Assembly: GCA_024233595.1 (NCBI GenBank)
Contig: JACKPK010000004.1
Coordinates: 1 to 64,000, forward strand
Source: Deltaproteobacteria bacterium
GTDB lineage: Bacteria; UBA10199; JADGCS01
Direction: 5' to 3'
DNA: 64,000 nucleotides
Shown: positions 1 to 8,420 of the stretch, one piece after another
How the letters are laid out: every line of letters starts with the position of its first letter
Numbering within the stretch: position 1 is the first letter of the stretch
The notes under the pieces: model-generated
What the model was told of the DNA's origin: nothing
Seen by the model: the letters and a program-made list of their open reading frames with translations, nothing else
The model's database searches: none
Position numbers and translations under genes: made by a program

Positions 1-296
1 TTTTGGTCTGGCAATGTCGCCACGGCTTCTGACCAAATGGGAATCGAAAAACCAATGAGGAGAACCACCTCAATACCAGCAACAGCCAGCTCAATGTAGG
101 ATGAATAGTGATTACGCACGCCTTTGTAATCAGCCTTGGGGTTCTTAGAACGACGGAAGCGAATCAGGCAATACACATAAAAAAGTCCCCACCCAACAAA
201 AAGGATGAGCATCAACCAGTGGATCCAACCAATCAAGGCGTCGATTTCGCCACCATGAGCTGATCCATTTGCAGGCAAAGAAAGAAGTTTATCCAT
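1..296 (-). CDS. coxB: Cytochrome c oxidase subunit II, N-terminal part (cut by window start)
   Basis: The open frame starts with ATG at 296 and runs off the window at base 1, so only about 98 residues are visible. They show a short N-terminus, a first membrane helix (around IGWIHWLMLILFVGWGLFYV), a basic loop and the beginning of a second helix after YIELAVAGIEVV. That is the two-helix hairpin which precedes the CuA cupredoxin domain in subunit II; the CuA ligands lie outside the window. The identity rests on this topology and on its place at the end of a cox cluster holding subunits I, III and IV. Subunit II would receive electrons and pass them to subunit I. Confidence 0.8.
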   Translation of the reverse strand, partial: MDKLLSLPANGSAHGGEIDALIGWIHWLMLILFVGWGLFYVYCLIRFRRSKNPKADYKGVRNHYSSYIELAVAGIEVVLLIGFSIPIWSEAVATLPDQ

Positions 297-370
297 AACG
301 AAGTTCTTATTATTTTTTTGTCCTCTTGGACCAAAACTGGACCAAGCCAAGAACAAAAAGGTTAATCCAA

Positions 371-589
371 TTATTTATGTGCAGCCCGATCGGCACGTGC
401 CAGGTAAACCACCAGGCTTAAAAACAATGCCAACACAACACCCACAATCACCAAAAGCGTCATGATCCCCATATTTGCCCCTTTGGCCATCAAAGAGTTG
501 GGATCACCATAACAAACCGCACAGGCATAAACAGCCTGATTCAGAAGACAAAGAAGCGAAACAACAAAGCTGAAAATCAATTTACTCAT
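371..589 (-). CDS. Small membrane protein with CAVCYG motif, cox cluster
   Basis: This is a 72-residue protein. A signal-like N-terminal helix ends in YACAVCYGDP, and a second hydrophobic helix (around residues 38-65) is followed by a short basic tail. The CxxC pair just after the first helix should face the periplasm and could bind a metal or be redox-active. Its start overlaps the stop of the upstream 68-residue gene (ATGA type), so the two are translationally coupled. I do not recognise a named family. Position suggests a role in oxidase assembly or as a small accessory subunit, which is inference only. Confidence 0.6.
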   Translation of the reverse strand: MSKLIFSFVVSLLCLLNQAVYACAVCYGDPNSLMAKGANMGIMTLLVIVGVVLALFLSLVVYLARADRAAHK

Positions 590-792
590 AGGTAGCTTAG
601 CTCACGATACTTTTGTGGAATCTTGATCAGATAAACCGCTAAGCCCACACCACCAACAAGACCCAAGGCCAAATAAAACAAAGGCAAACTGGCATAAGTG
701 AGCTGATACTCTTTCCAAGCCCATGCCGCAAAGCCAAAGGAAAGCAAGGTGGCAATCGCAACAAAAAATATGTGAAAACTCTTTAAGGACAC
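586..792 (-). CDS. Small two-helix membrane protein in cox cluster
   Basis: This 68-residue protein has two hydrophobic segments (about residues 7-25 and 36-56) and a short basic C-terminus (KIPQKYRELSYL). It sits between oxidase subunit IV and the CAVCYG protein, 10 bp from the former and overlapping the latter. No catalytic motif is visible. It may be a small oxidase-associated protein. The support for it being real is its tight spacing and the coupled stop/start with its neighbour. Confidence 0.5.
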   Translation of the reverse strand: MSLKSFHIFFVAIATLLSFGFAAWAWKEYQLTYASLPLFYLALGLVGGVGLAVYLIKIPQKYRELSYL

Positions 793-802
793 ATTCCCCT
801 CC

Positions 803-1120
803 TTACATCGTGCTCAGTGAATCACTTTGCGTGATGATCGGCAAAAGCAAAAGCACAAAAAAGAAAAAGGCCATAAACGCCAAAATCCAAAAGATGAGTG
901 GCTTTTCATCAAATAAGTGCATGAAATAGCCGGCAACCAGTGTCCCTTTTACAATCGCAATGGACAAACCGATGATGATCCCAACAGCCACACTCATTTG
1001 CAAAGTCGTGTGCAACAATCCTGCCGCAACAGTGATCGCCGTTAAAACCAACAAAGCGATAAAAACACCGATGTATTTTTTAATGTGCTTGTTAACTTCT
1101 TCAACACTATGTTCGCTCAT
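803..1120 (-). CDS. coxD: Cytochrome c oxidase subunit IV
   Basis: I take the start as the ATG at 1120 (MSEHSVEEV), because an AGAGG ribosome site lies just upstream and family members begin in this way; the open frame extends 16 codons further up without support. The 105-residue product has a His/Glu-rich N-terminus and three membrane helices. The third contains GYFMHLFDEKPLI, typical of prokaryotic subunit IV of caa3/aa3-type oxidases. It lies between subunit III and the small membrane proteins. The subunit helps stabilise the oxidase and has no redox centre. Confidence 0.85.
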   Translation of the reverse strand: MSEHSVEEVNKHIKKYIGVFIALLVLTAITVAAGLLHTTLQMSVAVGIIIGLSIAIVKGTLVAGYFMHLFDEKPLIFWILAFMAFFFFVLLLLPIITQSDSLSTM

Positions 1121-1131
1121 AAAAAACCTCT

Positions 1132-1764
1132 TTATAGGAGATACAAAACAGGAAACAAGAAGATCCAAACCAAATCAACAAAGTGCCAATACAAACCAGT
1201 GCATTCAATTCGGTTAGAGAACCGGCCTGGGTTGGTGTGCCACATTTTGCTGCCTGGACCCCAAAGGTAAATCATAACAGCCAAGCCGCCAATAACGTGT
1301 AAAACGTGTAGGAAGGTCATGGTGTAATAAACGCCCATAAACACGTTGGTGCTAGGAACAACACCGTGCGAAAGCTTGCCATAATACTCAAAGCTTTTTG
1401 CCATGAGAAAAATAAAGCCACACACAATGGTGATGCCCATGTACTTTTTAAAACCACCAAGATCCTTTTTGGCAAGTGAGGCCCATGACAAAATTGCCGT
1501 GACACTGGAGGTGATCAGCACAGCCGTGTTGAATGTTGCCAAAGCCACATTGAGTTCTGGAGTGCCTGCTGGCGGCCAAACCGCGTTACCAACACGGATA
1601 AGAACCAAGGCTGAAAACAAGCCACCAAAGAGCATGACCTCTGAGGCTAAAAACAACCAAAGACCTAGCTTACCATTGTAGAGGCCCGTATCTTTACGAG
1701 CACTGACGGTGTATGGAATATCCATAGAATGTTTCCCATGTTCTGTTTGGGATTTTTTCCCCAA
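1132..1764 (-). CDS. coxC: Cytochrome c oxidase subunit III
   Basis: This heme-copper oxidase subunit III has five predicted helices. Recognisable segments are LGLWLFLASEVMLFGGLF near the N-terminus and TFLHVLHVIGGL and LYWHFVDLVWIFLFPVLYL towards the end, the latter carrying the conserved HFVDLVW. The open frame begins at a TTG codon (1764). An ATG at 1725 (MDIPYTVSARKD) is the alternative, but related proteins often carry a His-rich leader before PYTV, so the longer form is kept with some doubt. It is 23 bp downstream of subunit I. Confidence 0.9.
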   Translation of the reverse strand: MGKKSQTEHGKHSMDIPYTVSARKDTGLYNGKLGLWLFLASEVMLFGGLFSALVLIRVGNAVWPPAGTPELNVALATFNTAVLITSSVTAILSWASLAKKDLGGFKKYMGITIVCGFIFLMAKSFEYYGKLSHGVVPSTNVFMGVYYTMTFLHVLHVIGGLAVMIYLWGPGSKMWHTNPGRFSNRIECTGLYWHFVDLVWIFLFPVLYLL

Positions 1765-1787
1765 ACGCTATCGTTAAACCAAATTCC

Positions 1788-3467
1788 TTAGGCCTGTGCC
1801 TGCGGGATAAAATCAACATCAGATCCTGGCACACTGTATTCATAAGGACCACGGTGTACTGTTGGAACCTTAGCAAAGTTGCCATGACCAAGTGGAGGAG
1901 ATGTTGTCTCGGTCCACTCGATTGTGGTGGCTTGCCAGTGATTGGGTTCCGCCTTCTCCCCTGCCTTGAGGCTTAAGAAAAAGTTGATGATGAACACCAA
2001 TTGAAAAACAGCCAAGCCCACAGCAAAGATTGTGATCACTTCGTTTAAATACAAAACAGGAGCGTTGAACTGATACGTTGCGCCCCCATCGTACATACGA
2101 CGGTTCATGCCGTGCAAACCTTGAATAAGCATTGGGAAGAAAATACCGTTCATGCAAATGAAGGATCCAAAAAAGTGAATCTTGCCCAAAGTCTCGCTCA
2201 TGGCACGACCTGTGATTTTTGGGTACCAGTAGTAAATCCCCGCAAACAAGGCGAAGATTGTCCCTGGCGCCACCACATAGTGGAAGTGAGCAATCACGTA
2301 GTAGGTATCGTGTAGAACAATGTCACTGGTAGCCAAACCCAAAGGCAATCCTGTTAAACCACCAATGCCAAACATCGGGAGGAACGCCAAAGCAAATAAC
2401 ATGGGCGTGTTGAAACGAATAGAGCCGCCCCATAGCGACAACATGAGTGCGGTTAAGATGATGACTGATGGGATTGAGATGATCATGGTTGTTGTTTGGA
2501 AGAAAGAACTGATCGCCGTTCCCATTCCTGTCATGAACATGTGGTGAGCCCAAACAATAAAAGACATGAAGCCTAAAAAGAAAGAAGCAAAAACCAAAGA
2601 CTTGTAACCCCACAAAGGCTTACGCGTGTTGTTGGCAATGACTTCGCCAATGATGCCCATGGCAGGAAGAATCAAAACGTAAACTTCAGGGTGAGCCAAG
2701 AACCAGAACAAATGCTGCCACAATAAAGGACTACCGCCACCTGCTACAGGCAGAACCTCGCCACTCACAACCAAACCACTTGGCATGAAAAAGCTTGTGC
2801 CGGCCACACGGTCCATGAGCTGAAGAACACCAGCTGCTTCCAATGGAGGGAAAGCCAATAGCAATAAGAAGGATGTGATGAGCTGAGCCCAAACAAAGAA
2901 AGGCATTCTCATGTAGGTTAAACCTTCTGCGCGCAATTGCACGATGGTCACAATGATGTTCACAGAACCAAGTAAAGAAGATGTGATCAAGAAGATCATG
3001 CCGATCAACCAGATGGTTTGCCCTGTTGTGGTCACAACAGAAAGCGGAGGGTATGATGTCCATCCAGAACTAGCCGCGCCACCTGGTGCAAAAAAACCCA
3101 AGAGCATGACCACACCACCGACAAAGTACACCCAGTAACTCATCATGTTGAGGCGTGGGAAAGCCATATCAATGGCGCCCACTTGCAAAGGAACCAAGTA
3201 GTTCCCAAAGGCACCCACAGCCAGTGGCACAACCCCTAAAAAGATCATGATGGTGCCATGCATGGCGCCAAATGAGTTATAAACATCAGGAGGAATGATG
3301 CCTTCTCCAGGGTAAGCCAATTGGTAGCGCATGACCAACATCAATGAAAATCCTAAAAATAAGAATATCAAAGATGTGATACCGTACTGGATACCAATGA
3401 CTTTGTGATCAATTGAAAATACGTATTTACGAAGAAAGCTCTCTTCGTGGTGAGCGTGATCAGACAT
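1788..3467 (-). CDS. coxA: Cytochrome c oxidase subunit I (aa3 type)
   Basis: This is the catalytic subunit that reduces O2 to water and pumps protons. Visible landmarks are SFGAMHGTIMIF (low-spin haem ligand), HPEVY (CuB histidine, the D-channel glutamate and the cross-linked tyrosine), WAHHMFMTG (the CuB histidine pair) and HDTYYVIAHFHYV (haem ligands). The glutamate in HPEVY marks it as an A1-type oxidase. About twelve helices precede a hydrophilic tail rich in Pro and Glu. The start at 3467 (MSDHAHHEES) is preferred over one four codons earlier. A terminator-like hairpin ends only 13 bp upstream of this start. Confidence 0.97.
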   Translation of the reverse strand: MSDHAHHEESFLRKYVFSIDHKVIGIQYGITSLIFLFLGFSLMLVMRYQLAYPGEGIIPPDVYNSFGAMHGTIMIFLGVVPLAVGAFGNYLVPLQVGAIDMAFPRLNMMSYWVYFVGGVVMLLGFFAPGGAASSGWTSYPPLSVVTTTGQTIWLIGMIFLITSSLLGSVNIIVTIVQLRAEGLTYMRMPFFVWAQLITSFLLLLAFPPLEAAGVLQLMDRVAGTSFFMPSGLVVSGEVLPVAGGGSPLLWQHLFWFLAHPEVYVLILPAMGIIGEVIANNTRKPLWGYKSLVFASFFLGFMSFIVWAHHMFMTGMGTAISSFFQTTTMIISIPSVIILTALMLSLWGGSIRFNTPMLFALAFLPMFGIGGLTGLPLGLATSDIVLHDTYYVIAHFHYVVAPGTIFALFAGIYYWYPKITGRAMSETLGKIHFFGSFICMNGIFFPMLIQGLHGMNRRMYDGGATYQFNAPVLYLNEVITIFAVGLAVFQLVFIINFFLSLKAGEKAEPNHWQATTIEWTETTSPPLGHGNFAKVPTVHRGPYEYSVPGSDVDFIPQAQA

Positions 3468-3479
3468 GAACCATCCCAC

Positions 3480-3528
3480 AAAAAAAGGACCTTCGAAAAG
3501 AGTTCTTTAAAACTCCTTTCAAAGGCCC
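3480..3528 (-). terminator. Intrinsic terminator or attenuator between cupredoxin gene and coxA
   Basis: Read on the minus strand, an 18-bp stem (3511-3528 pairing with 3487-3504, three pairs being G-U wobbles) closes a six-base loop and is followed by seven T (3486-3480). This is a strong intrinsic-terminator shape. It would end the bc-complex/cupredoxin transcript, or throttle read-through into the oxidase genes. The coxA start is 13 bp beyond the T run. Confidence 0.75.
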
Positions 3529-3546
3529 CATTTGTCTTGCGACGAA

Positions 3547-4287
3547 TTAGTTTTCGATAACGATGAAGTTGAGTTGGCCAACAGTTTCTGGGCGTGTCAT
3601 GGTGACGTCTAAAGTTTGAGTCGCACCATCAGCAACCGTTACTTTTTGAACCTGTGTGCCCAACTTTTCTTGCCAAAATTCGATTTCGTAATCACCAGCA
3701 GGCAAATCTTTGATTTCGAATTTGCCATCTTGTGCTGTGACATCAAAGAATGGGTTATCCATAACCGCAATGTAACCACCCATCCAAGGATGCACGTCAC
3801 ATTTTACTTTAAAAGGATCTTCGACTTGGTCGAAAGTTTTAGAGATTTCCTTTTTGAAAGCAGGCATGGCCACGTTAAATTCAGCATTTTTTGTTGGGAG
3901 ACCGTGAACGTTGTGCAAAGTGCCATCTGAGTTCAAGATTTTAACAGGCTGATCTTTTTGCACGGCAATCACGTGAGGAACATACATGCAACCAAGCTGG
4001 TTCAACACTGTGGGCTCAGCTGGTGTTTCATATGTTTTGCCTTCTGGCAAACCAGATTTAACGCGAACAAAAATATTAGCCAAAGTGTTGCCTTCGCCCA
4101 AAACCAAAGCTTCTGCTGTCACAGGCTCTGTATGCTTGGCTTCACATTTAGCATCTGCACTCATTTTAATTGTTTTCATGGGGGGAACCTGGCCATCGTA
4201 TTTGATGGTGCCAGAAACTGTGCCACCAGCCATAGCTGATGTGGACACAAGCATTCCCAAAGCCACTGTTAAAAATTGTCGTTTCAT
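3547..4287 (-). CDS. Periplasmic cupredoxin-like protein
   Basis: The 246-residue product has a signal peptide (cleavage near AMAGG). The centre reads NSDGTLHNVHGLP and then KCDVHPWMGGYIAVMDNPFF. A His, then Cys-x2-His-x2-Met, is the ligand layout of a type 1 copper site of the plastocyanin/amicyanin kind. The last 70 residues (DGKFEIKDLPAGDYEIEFWQ) look like a carboxypeptidase-regulatory-like beta sandwich. An extra CEAKH occurs near the N-terminus. Placed between the bc-type complex and the oxidase, it is a plausible soluble electron carrier between them (inference). The GGAGG site at -10 supports the start. Confidence 0.8.
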   Translation of the reverse strand: MKRQFLTVALGMLVSTSAMAGGTVSGTIKYDGQVPPMKTIKMSADAKCEAKHTEPVTAEALVLGEGNTLANIFVRVKSGLPEGKTYETPAEPTVLNQLGCMYVPHVIAVQKDQPVKILNSDGTLHNVHGLPTKNAEFNVAMPAFKKEISKTFDQVEDPFKVKCDVHPWMGGYIAVMDNPFFDVTAQDGKFEIKDLPAGDYEIEFWQEKLGTQVQKVTVADGATQTLDVTMTRPETVGQLNFIVIEN

Positions 4288-4304
4288 TTATCCTCCGTAT
4301 CAAA

Positions 4305-4318
4305 TTTGAAATTTCAAA
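4305..4318 (-). promoter_or_regulatory. 14-bp palindrome upstream of the cupredoxin gene
   Basis: TTTGAAATTTCAAA is a perfect palindrome 18 bp upstream of the cupredoxin start, in a very A+T-rich 50-bp gap. It could be an operator or part of a promoter. No convincing -35/-10 pair is visible beside it. Confidence 0.3.
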
Positions 4319-4339
4319 ATTGTATTAAAAATTTAAAAA

Positions 4340-4525
4340 CTAACGAATCATGCGATCATAGATTTTTTCTTTTTCGCCATTTTTGATCAGTTTATCGTTT
4401 TCTTTCATTTCGTGGATAGCCCAACCCATACACAAAACCAAGAGAAAAACCATGATCACAATCGGGATGTTATCAGGCAAAGTTAAAATGTGCATGAAGT
4501 GATCTAAACCTTTTTGATCAATCAT
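4340..4525 (-). CDS. Small single-helix membrane protein between cytochrome c and cupredoxin
   Basis: This 61-residue protein has one membrane helix (around IPIVIMVFLLVLCMGWAI) and a charged, cytoplasm-like tail (KENDKLIKNGEKEKIYD). It lies in tight spacing inside the bc-type operon. Comparable small proteins with a LTLPDNIPI segment occur next to cytochrome genes in related bacteria, to my recollection, but no function is established. It may be a structural subunit of the complex. Confidence 0.6.
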   Translation of the reverse strand: MIDQKGLDHFMHILTLPDNIPIVIMVFLLVLCMGWAIHEMKENDKLIKNGEKEKIYDRMIR

Positions 4526-4571
4526 TTTATGACCTTTCTCAATTCAAAATCAGATTAACTCAAGTCGGCGC

Positions 4572-7550
4572 TTACTCTTCAACCGGACTTGAAATCACTT
4601 TATTCCCTGCTTCAAAAGAAAGAATGTAATCTCTTAAAGCTTTGAGTTGTTCTTCAGCACTGCCACCCAAATAGTCAGGATGAGCTTCGTCGTCTGAGTT
4701 TAAGAACCCTGGCATAACAGCGTACTTCTGATACTTCACAGGATTTTTAATCCATTTTGGAATAAAGTCGTGTTGCAAACGTTCACCCATATTGGCCCAA
4801 TCAGGTGCCCAGTTGGCAGGATCATCGCCAGGTGTTCTGCCATTCACAAGGTGACAGCTAAAACAGTTATAGGCTTCTGGGCCTGCAATGGCTTTTGCCG
4901 CATCTATATAATGCGCGTGCAATGCATAACGAGCTTCGCTCATTTGAGGATCACGTTTGTTCATGCCCGCAAACATTTGCATGAGAGTGTTAAGCTCTTC
5001 GTTTGTAAAATCAAAGTTCGGCATGCGCACTTTGGTTTGGGGACGATACACCGTTGGTGCTTTCAAGAACTCGTAAAGCCATTCAGGGCGAATTTTTTCG
5101 CCAACATGATCCAGACTTGGTGGGTAGTATTGCGTGAACTTACCACCGTTCTTTTTGTCCAAATAAGCATTGATGTCTCCACCAGCTTCCCAAACATTAT
5201 GACAGCCCGTGCAGTTGTATTTAGCAACAAGCTTTTGGCCTTTGATCACATCTTGCATGTAAGGCTGGCGCGAATGATTGTAAGCATAAGGCACATCACG
5301 TTTTTGCAGAGCCTTCAAGAAAGTGAGCAAAGCGTCTTGCTCTTCTGGTGACAAACGAAAGTTCGGCATGAGCAAACTAGCGCGGTCGTGCTTATATATA
5401 GACATCGGGTAACGGATCTTGTTGCGGACCCAGCTTTGCCAGCCGTCAACCAAGTTGGTCACAGTCTCACCTTTAGCAAGCGCGTTGCCCTGTTCTTTAA
5501 GATTATTTTCGGCAATGGCAAGAAGGTCTTGAGTTGGCATGCCAGCTCGTTCTTCAGCATGCGCCACAACAACTTTGTCACCGTAGACATCTGTGAATTC
5601 GAATCCTTCTTTAAGCGCGTCACCAAAATCAAATTCGATTGTTGTTTTTAATGCCTCAGCAGAAAGCTCAGGACCAATACGATCCATGCCATCAAAGCCA
5701 TCAAGATTATGACAACCATAACAGCCGCGTTTTCTTAAGACTGTTTTTCCTTTAAGGATAAGGTCTTGATTGTGCACATCGATTTTAGCAGCCAACTTGC
5801 CTGAGCGCTTGTTCAAAACCGCTTCGTAATCTTTTCCTAAATCGCTAAGGTAAGCCACCAAATCAGCCGCTTCTTGATCGCTTAAACGCAAGCTCGGCAT
5901 ACGCGCGTGCTGACTGTAGTTTTTAGGGTTTTTAAGCCAATCAAAAAGCCATTCATTCGATTTAATTTTAACAGCCACACGACCTAAGTTTGGCGCGCGA
6001 CTACGCACTGCATAAGTGGCTTCGTCTGTTTCAACGTTGTGACAACCGCGACAACCCACTTCGTTAAAGACACTCTCGCCTCTTTGCGCATTGCCCAAAA
6101 GCGAACTGCGCTCTGCCAAGCTGTGATCTTTTGAATTAGCCACCAAATAAGAAGCAACCGCCACAACTTCTTCGTCTTCTAAACCAAAGTTTGGCATCTT
6201 GCTGTTTGGCATGTAATTTTTTGGATTTTTGATCCAATCAACCAACCATGTTGGGTTGACCTTATTGGCCACTTTATTGAGTTCTGGCCCTGCTTTGAAA
6301 AGATCCGAATAACCTTCAACAAGGTGACAGCCATGACAACCTAAGTCGACAAAGAGGCTCGCACCCTTTGTGATTTGATCGCCATGAGGGATGTAAATCT
6401 GACCATTATGACAAGACAAACAATTTGATTGCTCTTGCTTGCCTCTTAATAATGGCTCAACACCGTGATGATGAGTCGCATGTGCTTTGTCTTCGTGACC
6501 AAAAGCCCCAGCCACGTAGCCAGAAGAAGCCCCTAAATAATCGTGAGCAGCCACAACATCATCACCAAATTCTAAACCTTTGATTTGCAAACCACGACCA
6601 TCACCACCATGACAGGACGTACAACCAAATTTTTCTGGCGAATGCGAAGCCAGCAAAGCATCGCGGCGTGGGTGGGTGCCATACATGATCTGCATGTGAT
6701 CACGCTGCTTTTCTGTTACCAAAACACCTTTTTTAGAGAAATCTTCTTCTAGTGCTTTTTTAAGAGCCTCTTCGTCTTTAACAACTTTAAGACCAAAGGC
6801 CTTGGTCACGTCTTCGTAACCCGTTTTATCAACGGCGATGTGACAGGTTTGACAACGATCCACACGGCCCCAATAAATATTGCCTTGCTTACCGTACTCA
6901 TCGACAACAATTTGAGTGATTTCATTTTGGCGTGTTTGAATGTTCTCAATAACACCTTCAGCATCAGCCAATGGTTTTTTGAGCTGGTAGATTTTTTCGT
7001 TTAGGCCTTCGATTTTTTTATCGTAAGCAGCAATTTTTTCTTTAACGCCATTAAGATCTTTTTCGATTTTTTTAAGACCTTCTTTATCAGCGTTGATTTT
7101 TGCGTCTAAGTCTTTGTACTTTTTCTCTGCCTCTTTGTAGTCATGGTTTTGTTGAAACGCATGCTTCCACTCATAATAATAGGCATCTAATATAGACTTA
7201 TTAAATTTAATGCCCATTTCGGCATCATCAAATTCAATTTGAAGCGCCGCTTTTTTTGCAGCCAATTCTTGAAATTCATCTGATTCTTTTGCTTGCTCTG
7301 CTTTTTCCAAATCCAACAAAAGCTGATTCAATTTTTTGTCTTTACCACTTGAGACAAAATCTTTGTAAACACGATCGTATTCTTTTTGCGCCACTTGCAA
7401 TTCAAGTTGATTGAATTCGTTTTGGAAATGCTTCCATGGTCGTCTGAGGACACCCTCATCGTACAATGACCACAAAGCCACCACCATTAAAATTTGTGAT
7501 ACGACAAAAAAGAAAACCGTTTTTGATTTTTCCGAACCGACAAGCGCCAT
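4572..7550 (-). CDS. Membrane-anchored octahaem cytochrome c with coiled-coil stalk
   Basis: The product has 992 residues. An N-terminal helix (residues 10-28) anchors it. Residues 35-215 are Lys/Glu-rich and strongly coiled-coil in character. Eight CxxCH haem-binding motifs follow near residues 233, 310, 376, 405, 499, 610, 780 and 896 (CQTCH, CTSCH, CLSCH, CHGCH, CRGCH, CYGCH, CTGCH, CFSCH). Several sit in repeated cytochrome c modules ending in KNPKNY-MP-(K/R)MP, with the distal Met of class I cytochromes. It immediately follows the cytochrome b genes, where cytochrome c1 or f would be expected, so it probably replaces that subunit and feeds the cupredoxin/oxidase. A Glu-rich tail ends the protein. 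Confidence 0.9.
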   Translation of the reverse strand: MALVGSEKSKTVFFFVVSQILMVVALWSLYDEGVLRRPWKHFQNEFNQLELQVAQKEYDRVYKDFVSSGKDKKLNQLLLDLEKAEQAKESDEFQELAAKKAALQIEFDDAEMGIKFNKSILDAYYYEWKHAFQQNHDYKEAEKKYKDLDAKINADKEGLKKIEKDLNGVKEKIAAYDKKIEGLNEKIYQLKKPLADAEGVIENIQTRQNEITQIVVDEYGKQGNIYWGRVDRCQTCHIAVDKTGYEDVTKAFGLKVVKDEEALKKALEEDFSKKGVLVTEKQRDHMQIMYGTHPRRDALLASHSPEKFGCTSCHGGDGRGLQIKGLEFGDDVVAAHDYLGASSGYVAGAFGHEDKAHATHHHGVEPLLRGKQEQSNCLSCHNGQIYIPHGDQITKGASLFVDLGCHGCHLVEGYSDLFKAGPELNKVANKVNPTWLVDWIKNPKNYMPNSKMPNFGLEDEEVVAVASYLVANSKDHSLAERSSLLGNAQRGESVFNEVGCRGCHNVETDEATYAVRSRAPNLGRVAVKIKSNEWLFDWLKNPKNYSQHARMPSLRLSDQEAADLVAYLSDLGKDYEAVLNKRSGKLAAKIDVHNQDLILKGKTVLRKRGCYGCHNLDGFDGMDRIGPELSAEALKTTIEFDFGDALKEGFEFTDVYGDKVVVAHAEERAGMPTQDLLAIAENNLKEQGNALAKGETVTNLVDGWQSWVRNKIRYPMSIYKHDRASLLMPNFRLSPEEQDALLTFLKALQKRDVPYAYNHSRQPYMQDVIKGQKLVAKYNCTGCHNVWEAGGDINAYLDKKNGGKFTQYYPPSLDHVGEKIRPEWLYEFLKAPTVYRPQTKVRMPNFDFTNEELNTLMQMFAGMNKRDPQMSEARYALHAHYIDAAKAIAGPEAYNCFSCHLVNGRTPGDDPANWAPDWANMGERLQHDFIPKWIKNPVKYQKYAVMPGFLNSDDEAHPDYLGGSAEEQLKALRDYILSFEAGNKVISSPVEE

Positions 7551-7594
7551 GTTTTCCTCAAAATCTAAATGAAAAGTCCCAGACCATCCAAAAG

Positions 7595-8380
7595 TTAAAT
7601 CGACAAGTTAATCTGTTTAATCACCATGATGTACTTGATGTTAAAGGTCCAACGCAGCAACATCTTGACTGGCAAAGCCGCCATGGTCAAAAACAAGAAA
7701 GCCGTGATCCCGTAGCGAACCACTCCCAATTTTTGCAAAATTTCAGACGAACCTTTTTTGGCCTGCCAGTAAAGAACAGCTGTGCTGTAATAAGCCACAA
7801 TTAAAAAACCGCCAAACAACATACCCATGAACGGGTTCCGCAGGAAGTCTAATCCTAAGCTCTGCGCCAAAAACATATTTAAATCGATGTTGGTCAAAGG
7901 AACAACCTTATGGGAATCCCAAGGCGCAAAAGGACCAAAAAAGTTCCACCCCGGACCGCGCAAAAACACACCCACAACCATGAGCGAAACCCAAAGAATC
8001 AAAAAGCCAAAGCAATAAGTCACAATCGCAAATTTACGCTCATGAAATGTGTAGTAGCCATTCCCTTTAGGATTCACATCGATATAAGGGATTAAAACAA
8101 GGCCAACAATGATCAAGCTGGGAAGAACAACACCAGCCATCCAAGGATCAAAGTAAACAAGCATTTCTTGCAAACCCAAAAAGTACCAAGGCGCTTTAGA
8201 AGGGTTTGGTGTGGCTGCTGGGTTAGCCGGGTGCTCCAAAGGCGCGTCGATCATGAGAGACCAAACAAGAAGAAAGAGCAATGTGATAACAGCACACAAG
8301 AATTCAATGCGCACCAAATGAGGCCAGGTGTGAACCTTGTCAAAGCGAGGGTCAAAGGCCTTTTTAATCTTTTCTACCAT
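7595..8380 (-). CDS. petD: Cytochrome b, C-terminal half (subunit IV-like)
   Basis: This is the C-terminal part of a split cytochrome b, as in b6f-type complexes, with quinol-site helices and no haem ligands. The Qo motif normally PEWY appears here as APWYFLGLQEML. Further membrane segments follow, and the tail is longer than in classical subunit IV (261 residues). The ATG at 8380 with AGGG nine bases upstream is preferred over the TTG two codons earlier. It lies 34 bp after the N-terminal half and before the octahaem cytochrome. Confidence 0.9.
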   Translation of the reverse strand: MVEKIKKAFDPRFDKVHTWPHLVRIEFLCAVITLLFLLVWSLMIDAPLEHPANPAATPNPSKAPWYFLGLQEMLVYFDPWMAGVVLPSLIIVGLVLIPYIDVNPKGNGYYTFHERKFAIVTYCFGFLILWVSLMVVGVFLRGPGWNFFGPFAPWDSHKVVPLTNIDLNMFLAQSLGLDFLRNPFMGMLFGGFLIVAYYSTAVLYWQAKKGSSEILQKLGVVRYGITAFLFLTMAALPVKMLLRWTFNIKYIMVIKQINLSI

Positions 8381-8420
8381 AGTCAAACACCCTTTTAAAA
8401 TTCAGTCATTCTCTAGCGAC

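Noticed and set aside
4770..5351. 193-residue plus-strand frame inside the octahaem cytochrome
   Set aside because: It is antisense to a gene with eight intact haem motifs and has no start signals of its own; it is a shadow frame.
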